Source: Periconia sp. R9002
Taxonomy: Eukaryota > Ascomycota > Dothideomycetes > Pleosporales > Periconiaceae
Direction: 5' to 3'
Assembly (NCBI GenBank): GCA_023627715.1
Contig: JAMAHW010000040.1
Location: 124,001 to 188,000 of the forward strand
Length of the DNA stretch: 64,000 bases
Shown: positions 58,122-64,000 of the stretch, one piece after another
How the letters are laid out: every line of letters begins with the position of its first letter
Numbering within the stretch: the first letter of the stretch is position 1
The notes under the pieces: generated by a model
Seen by the model: the letters and a program-made list of their open reading frames with translations, nothing else
The model's database searches: none
Told to the model about the DNA's origin: nothing
Program-made: the position numbers and the translations under genes

Positions 58122-58913
58122 CTTCCGTGGAACAATAAAAATCATCAGTCGTTAACCATCGCGATCCACTGACTAACATATGAAAACGAGATAAGGTTTC
58201 GCGTTACTCAAACTAGTGTTTACATCGGCTCCACTCACCTCTTTCAGCCACTCCACTGTCCATATCGTACTGTACCCGTGGGAGGTCCAATCGTCCAGCC
58301 TCCTCCGATCCCATCCTCGAAGTCGATAGTCATCTTTTCCTGTGCGGACCGAGATAACAAACTCATTCAAAGATCAACTTTGGGCATCAAACTCGTTCGT
58401 TATCATATGTGATGTTGCCAGTATGCCAGGTACACAAGACCGTTGCATGTACTTCGCGATTGGGTGCAAGACAGCCAATCGCGACCATTCATTGGCTAGT
58501 GTTTCCTAATCGGGAAGTTCTGTACGACTGCGACCAATCGAAAGTGCATTTCCGCCTCCGATACGAGAGCTGAGCACACGAATCATAGCGGATCGAATTC
58601 CTTTTTCGCAGGGTGCAAGGTCTGGAATCTATAGAAACTGGTCGCGTGCGCGGGGTGCGGGTTGTTTGGGAAAAAGTTAGGACGCTGCATCGTATTTCCT
58701 CATGGGTTCAAAAAGTCCATATGGGAGATGTGAGAAATGTGGAAAGATTGTCGAGTGGATACGTAATAGAAAATCAAACGACGCTATATAGAAGGAATAG
58801 ACTCTTACTTCATAGGGGTTGTCAGTCATTTTCAAGGGGGCATAGGAAGCTGTGTTCTTCATTATTATCCAAAACTAGGGTCCGCGGAAATCAAACTATC
58901 TACACTAGCCAAA
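58122..58913. other. Intergenic, 0.8 kb
   Basis: Promoter region of the Rieske oxygenase gene; short open frames only. Confidence 0.45.
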
Positions 58914-60225
58914 ATGGCTACCAAAATGCTCCACTACTTCAATTTCAGCAAACCTTCATCGACTGAGAAGGACGCCCCGTCTGCCACAGAGTCTCCAGTG
59001 CGTGCACTACCTGCATCATGGTACACATCACCCGACATGTACGCCTTCGAGCGACGTGCCATCTTCTCAAAGCGCTGGCTCTTCCTCACACACTCTTCCC
59101 GTCTCGCCGAGACAGGTGACTGGCTACGCTACACAATCGCCGGTTTTGACATCATTGTGACCAAGGACCGCGAGGGCGCCATCAACGCGTTCCACAATGT
59201 ATGTCGGCACCGCGCGTACCCTGTTGTGGAGGGTGAAAACCAAGGCAAGGCGAAAATCCTCGCTTGCAGATATCATGGATGGAGCTATGGCCTCAATGGA
59301 AAGCTTGCGAAGGCTCCAGGATATCAAGGCCTCGGTCAATTCAAAAAAGAGGAGAATGGATTGCTGCGCATCCACGTGAAACTCGACACAAATGGCTTCG
59401 TCTGGATCAACATGGACGCAAAGGTATGTCATTCCTTTCATCATCCCCACTTCTGCAAACTCCAGCTAATCACTCATTCAGAACCCCCCTACCGTGTCGT
59501 GGGATTCTCACTTCGCCTCCGTTGACATCCAATCTCGGTACAAAGGTTACGACTTCTCCGACTACGTGCTTGATCACACGTACACGATCCCAGGACCCTA
59601 CAACTGGAAGATCCTCGCAGACAATTTCAATGAATGCTATCATTGCCCTACCACACACCCGGATATCCCATCTTTCCTCAACCTCGACTCCTTCGATAGC
59701 ACGCTGACCGACGGCCACATCCAGCATCACTGCGCCCCGACCCCCGAACAGGAAGCCAAGGGCCTGCATGTGCACTCAACGTATTACTTCCCCGCGAGTA
59801 GTATGAGCTTGAGCAGGCACTTCATCATGATCCAGAAATTCCTCCCCGTCTCCGCGACCGAATCCATCATGAGTTACGAGATCTTCCGGAATAAACATAG
59901 TTCAGACGAGGACTTCCACCTGATTGCAGATATGTATGAGCGTGTGATGCGAGAAGATAAAGTGCTGTGTGAGGCGGCTCAGCGGAATTTGGAGAGAGGC
60001 GTGTTTGTGAACGGCCAGTTGCATCCGAAGTATGAGAAGGCGCCGTTGTTCTTTCAGAGAACGGTTAGGGAGGTGTTGAAGGAACATCGAGAGGAGGAAA
60101 AGAAGGAGGGTAAGGAGATTTGGCCAGCAAAACAGGTCGTGGGGACCGGAAAGGAGGGGAGCGAGGAAGACGAGGAGTTCTGTAGGGGGCTGAGCTGTGG
60201 GGAAGATAAGAAGTTGGAGTGGTGA
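58914..60225 (+). CDS. Rieske non-heme iron oxygenase, alpha-subunit type, 417 aa
   Basis: Ring-hydroxylating or choline-monooxygenase-like oxygenase. Exons are 58914-59423 and 59482-60225 (intron GTATGT...TTCAG, phase 0). The Rieske cluster ligands are Cys97-x-His99 (CRHRAYP) and Cys118-x-x-His121 (CRYHGW). The catalytic domain has the bridging Asp217 and mononuclear iron ligands His224 and His229 in DNFNECYHCPTTHP. The C-terminal ~50 residues are a low-complexity Lys/Glu-rich tail. No targeting signal is clear. Fungal members act on quaternary amines such as choline/carnitine or on aromatic compounds; it would need a reductase partner, which is not encoded here. The P450 gene converges on it 450 bases away. 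Confidence 0.9.
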
Positions 60226-60672
60226 TTGTCATTTCACTTGTTCCTATTTTTCCTTCTTTCCTGTTGACGTTTTGTGAGTTTTGATGGGAGTTTGGGCAAG
60301 GAGGGAAAGCGTGGCGTTGAGGAATTGGACTGGCATTCCAAACTAGTCGTCCTTCAATCAGTCCAGTGTTGAAGAATGCCTTTAGAATTCAAGAATGCAG
60401 CCCATGAATTCTGCCTTAGTATAATAATAGTCATAAAGAACTGAGATATTTATTTGGTCATATTGACTTATACATTTGAAATTTGTGCAATCGTACCGAT
60501 ACAAAATCTGTCAGGAGACTTCCTAATTCAACTTAGTAACATCGTTTACCCAACCTTTTCGAGCAAGACCTCAATCCATTTTAGTTCTAGCTCTTCCTTC
60601 GTTCGGGATTGTGATGATGACAGCACTTGAAATGATGAAAAGATATTTGGGACCATCAATTTTCTGAACTAT
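60226..60672. other. Convergent spacer
   Basis: 3' regions of the Rieske oxygenase and P450 genes; nothing else seen. Confidence 0.5.
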
Positions 60673-62290
60673 CTACAGTAAATACTTCCAGACAACTTTC
60701 TCTGTACCCTCTACCGGAGCAACATCAACCACAACTTTCCTCAGTGGTGGTGTATTTTCCCGCGCCATATTGCTCACGTCCTGCCCCGGGTCATTCCATT
60801 CTCCTCCCACAGGGTTCAGATCAACCCTCATCACCAACATCGCCACCATCGAAGCTATCTCTGCAATAGCGAACGATTTCCCTGGACAGAGGTTAGACCC
60901 ACCTCCAAAGCCACGGAAAGCATGAGCAGGGATCTTATTCCCAGGTAGGCGCAGTCGGACCCCAAACAGGTGTGTCGTGATGCATGCCTTCGTTCGCGAG
61001 AATGAGCGTTGAGCCTTTCTCAAGATGATATTCGCACGCGTCGGTTGAGAGCGTAACATCCTCGAGGACCATGCGGGGACCAATGCCTCGTGCTCGGTAT
61101 CGTAGGGTCTCCTGGATAGCAGCGTGTAGGTATTGGGCTTCTTTCACTCGCCGTAGATCAAGGGTTATGGTTTTTTCATCTTGATCTGGGTCGTGCGCAG
61201 GTGAAACAAACGCCTGTACCTCCTGGCGAACGCGTGCCAGAACGGCCGCGTCAGAGAAAATGTGCCAGATCACCCAAAATGCAGCTGGGACAGAGTTCCC
61301 GTTAAGAGCAAGTCCGAAAACACACTCCGCCCGTGCGATGTCTCGCACATCCATCCCACTTTCCTTAAGTATAGTGTACCTTGCTATGGCGAGTTGAGAT
61401 GAGTCTTCAAGTCCCCCAGAATTATAATACCACTCAATTGCGCGGCTAACAGCTTCGCGACCCGCGACTGCTTTCCGCGCGAGAATCTTGGATAGAAAGC
61501 CACGAAGAGCAACGAACAGTGTCTGGTCGTTGAAATTCCTTGTGCTTGTAAGCATGGTTAGTTACAGGCGAGGGTAGGCTTACCAGAACGCATCGGCAAT
61601 AACAGGGCTGCGGAAGGGATTTTTGGGGCCGTATACTGCATCAGTGCTTGCCAACATGACTTCGCGCTTTATCCACGCCTCCAGATCGATTGGGCATCCC
61701 TTCTCTTGTACTAATTCCCGGATGCCCTTGTCTAAGCTTTTAATAGCTACTTGGCTCATCTTATTAAGGTCACCCTGAGCAGACAACGCCGTTTTGACAC
61801 CCCACAACACATTTATCAAAGGGCATTCGTCCGTCGACTCTGGCCGAACGCCTCGGAAGCACCCATTTGTGCCGGACTGCGAAAGATTGCCGAGCCGGGA
61901 CGTGAACTCCGCTTCGATATACCAAAACGATACCGACTTTGGTTGGCGCTGGATTGAGTAAAGCAGCTCCGGCGATTTAGATACATATACGTTGGCGCCG
62001 AACATGGGGAGTGCGATTATGGGGAGGTTCCATTGCTCACTGTTTAGCTATAAGAATGCGGTTTTTGCATTGGGCTGATGTATTGCCATGGTGTCCTACC
62101 TAATCTTGGTGTAATAATGATTCCGCCAGATGAGCAGGCCGATGGCGTGTCCGACAAAGGGTATCGGTATCGTTGGCGGCACCTGTTTTGGTCGGCGAGA
62201 ATCAAGGGGCTTCTTGTGTCTGTAAACCAGAAGGCACACGAAGAGGACTGCTGCGCCCCACGCACTCGGAAAGAAAGAAACGAGCGCCAT
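60673..62290 (-). pseudogene. Cytochrome P450, frameshifted before the heme loop
   Basis: Exons are 62100-62290, 61584-62039 and 61538 downward. The start at 62290 gives a membrane anchor (MALVSFFPSAWGAAVLFVCL) followed by the Pro-rich PPTIPIPFVGHA. The second junction (GTAAGC...ACAAG) gives ADAFWNFNDQT. The I-helix region (FGLALNGNSVPAAFWVIWHI), the ExxR motif (QETLRYR) and HHDTPVWGPTAPTW are intact. The frame then closes at TAA (about 60945), while the heme-binding part FRGFGGGSNLCPGKSFA continues in another frame to 60673. About seven residues expected between VWGP and the heme loop are missing and no intron can fit. The group resembles fungal CYP7/CYP8-like enzymes. Assembly error is the alternative. 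Confidence 0.78.
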
Positions 62291-62831
62291 GACTGTGACC
62301 AAAACTCCGAGGACGCCGAAGGATACGCGGCAGCTACTCGAGCTCGACAAATCAAATTACGATATAGATATATACGTTAGGAGGCGTGGCGAAAATGGTA
62401 GATTCTTGAACCCGGTCGCAACATTTTACCTTTTTCAAGGACGTTTCGGATCTTGAACAAGCTTATTCTAATATATGTCAGCGCGGACTGCGCCGCATGC
62501 TCACAGCCAATCAAACCGGAAAGAAGTAAGGCTGGTAAATTGATCATTCAGAGAGTTCTGACTGTGTCATCTGCATAAGAAGACAAATTGTGGCGTATTA
62601 CAATGTATTTGCCTGAAATGGAGCAGCATACGAGGGTTTAATTTCTACAATTACTCCCCGTAAACATTCACAGAACACCAAAAGGTCAATGCCCTCCGGA
62701 TGCGGGTAGAAATTAGTTTCACATCCGTGGCTAGGTATATAGCAATTCGCACGATCTATATACTTATTGTAATACCCATCACACTTTCAAAGGCGTTGTC
62801 CACTTCCACTTACTCACATCTTTTCTCAACC
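62291..62831. other. Divergent intergenic region
   Basis: Promoters of the P450 and GH43 genes. A tatata run near 62356-62372 and a TATATAG near 62737 are seen. No gene. Confidence 0.45.
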
Positions 62832-63911
62832 ATGGGCTATCTTTCTAGTACACTTCTCTTCTTTGGCGCGCTAGCTACAACAACGGTTGCGATACCGGAT
62901 CCTATATGTTCTGGGGTTTGCAACGGGACAATTCGTGATCCCGCAGTCCTCCGCCGCAAAGACGGGACATGGATGCGCTTCACAACAGAAGGTAATCTAC
63001 GCATCGCGACTGCACCATCCATCAAAGGACCATGGACAAGCAATAAAGGCGAAGAAGGCGCATTACTTCCAGGTGGATCAGTCATCCACATCGATGATAA
63101 GCAACGCCTCTGGGCTCCCAATGTATTCTACAAAGACGGATTATTCTACGCGCACTACTGCGTATCAGTCATCAATACCCAGAACTCCGCAATCGGTGTC
63201 GCGACCAGCGTTACGGGCGAGCCGGGCAACTGGACAGACCATGGAAGCATCGGTATCCCCGCCGATAAGCGCTGGAATAGGATCGATGCCAATCTGTTCC
63301 AAGAATGCGCAGACTGCACGCCATATCTGAATTTCGGGTCACATTGGAAACATCTGTTCCAAACCACGTTGACACCAGACCTGTTAAAATGGAGCGGGGA
63401 TGCACCGGTGCACATCGCAAGGAACAAGACATCCCCAGCTGGCTCCACCAACCACCCGTCTATAATGGAAGGCGCATTTCAGTGGTGGTTGCCCAATGTG
63501 AATGGCCATAAGTATTACTATCTTTTCTTTTCCTCGGGTGCATGCTGCAATACGCCCAAAGGAGGACTAATGCCGCCTGGTGACGAATATAAAATCATGG
63601 TATGCAGGGGCGAGGAAGTTTCGGGGCCGTTCTTCGATAAGAAGGGTAAAAACTGTCTAACTGAAGACGGTGGTTCTTTGGTTTTGGGCAGCCATGGCGA
63701 TACATTTGCGCCTGGTGGGCAAGGGCTGGCCCATGATCCAGATGTAGATCGTGTTGCATTATACTATCACTATGGTGAGTGAAGTAAGGTACGACTTGAG
63801 AAGTTTAGACTAACAGTAGTAGTCAACAAGACTGATGGAACATACAACGATTTTCGATTCGGGTTCAATTGGATCGACTTCTCCTCGGGATGGCCGAAGG
63901 TCGTCGAATAA
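62832..63911 (+). CDS. Secreted GH43-family enzyme, 343 aa, two exons
   Basis: Predicted extracellular five-bladed beta-propeller glycosidase, arabinanase/arabinofuranosidase/xylosidase-like. Exons are 62832-63774 and 63823-63911; the intron GTGAGT...GTAG has a GACTAAC branch point and splicing adds the last blade (VNKTDGTYNDFRFGFNWIDF). A signal peptide covers residues 1-20. The general-base aspartate is Asp36 in IRDPAVLRR. WAPNVFYKDGLFYAHYCVS and HPSIMEGAFQWWLPN contain the usual second acidic residues (the latter Glu is a candidate acid). The frame is open upstream to 62700, but the ATG at 62832 gives the signal peptide. Together with the GH127 and esterase genes it fits arabinan/hemicellulose use. 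Confidence 0.88.
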
Positions 63912-64000
63912 ACTTCAGTTTCTCTTTTCTGTTTTCTGTTTTCCGCTTTACCTGTTCTATTTTGTTCTATTCTTTTTCTGTAATATTGTTTTTTTGTGTG

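Overview
The window is nuclear DNA of a filamentous ascomycete (Pezizomycotina). The signs are short spliceosomal introns of about 50-80 nt with GTANGT-like donors and CTNAY branch points, several Zn2Cys6 regulators, two HET-domain genes, a UstYa/DUF3328 gene, a cutinase and other secreted plant-polymer enzymes, and degraded gene and transposon remnants. A plant- or litter-associated fungus fits best; the class cannot be fixed from this sequence. Most gene models below were spliced by hand, with donor, acceptor and reading phase checked.

0-17.9 kb is mostly ordinary, conserved gene space. It holds a VOC-family dioxygenase-like gene, guanine deaminase, a conserved protein with a possible HxD...H iron site, a secreted GH127-type beta-L-arabinofuranosidase convergent with a three-exon Zn2Cys6 regulator, a 96-residue three-exon MIC10 gene divergent from the large URB2/NPA2 ribosome-biogenesis gene, and a secreted epoxide-hydrolase-like protein.

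19-38 kb is an accessory stretch. Intact genes are a CE1-type feruloyl/acetylxylan esterase, a UstYa-like gene, two further Zn2Cys6 regulators, an MFS drug-type transporter, a DUF7730/F-box-like protein and a short-chain dehydrogenase. Between them lie broken genes: a secreted cysteine-rich protein with an apparent frameshift, a questin-oxidase-like (DUF4243) remnant with two stops, a pogo/Fot1 transposase tail, an isochorismatase-like remnant and a C6-regulator tail with one stop. There is also a hexamer minisatellite and a 38-bp dispersed repeat.

38.6-49.8 kb has two HET-domain genes (one with internal repeats and a C-terminal membrane domain) flanking an OPT oligopeptide transporter, then a three-exon cutinase.

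52-64 kb holds a BBE-like flavin oxidoreductase, a large secreted DUF5695-type protein, a Rieske non-heme iron oxygenase, a cytochrome P450 frameshifted just before its heme loop, and a secreted GH43 enzyme.

The best leads are the disrupted P450, the cluster of decayed secondary-metabolism genes around the UstYa gene, the repeat-bearing membrane HET protein, and an identical 12-bp CACGTG-core palindromic word in three intergenic regions. No complete new system could be demonstrated.
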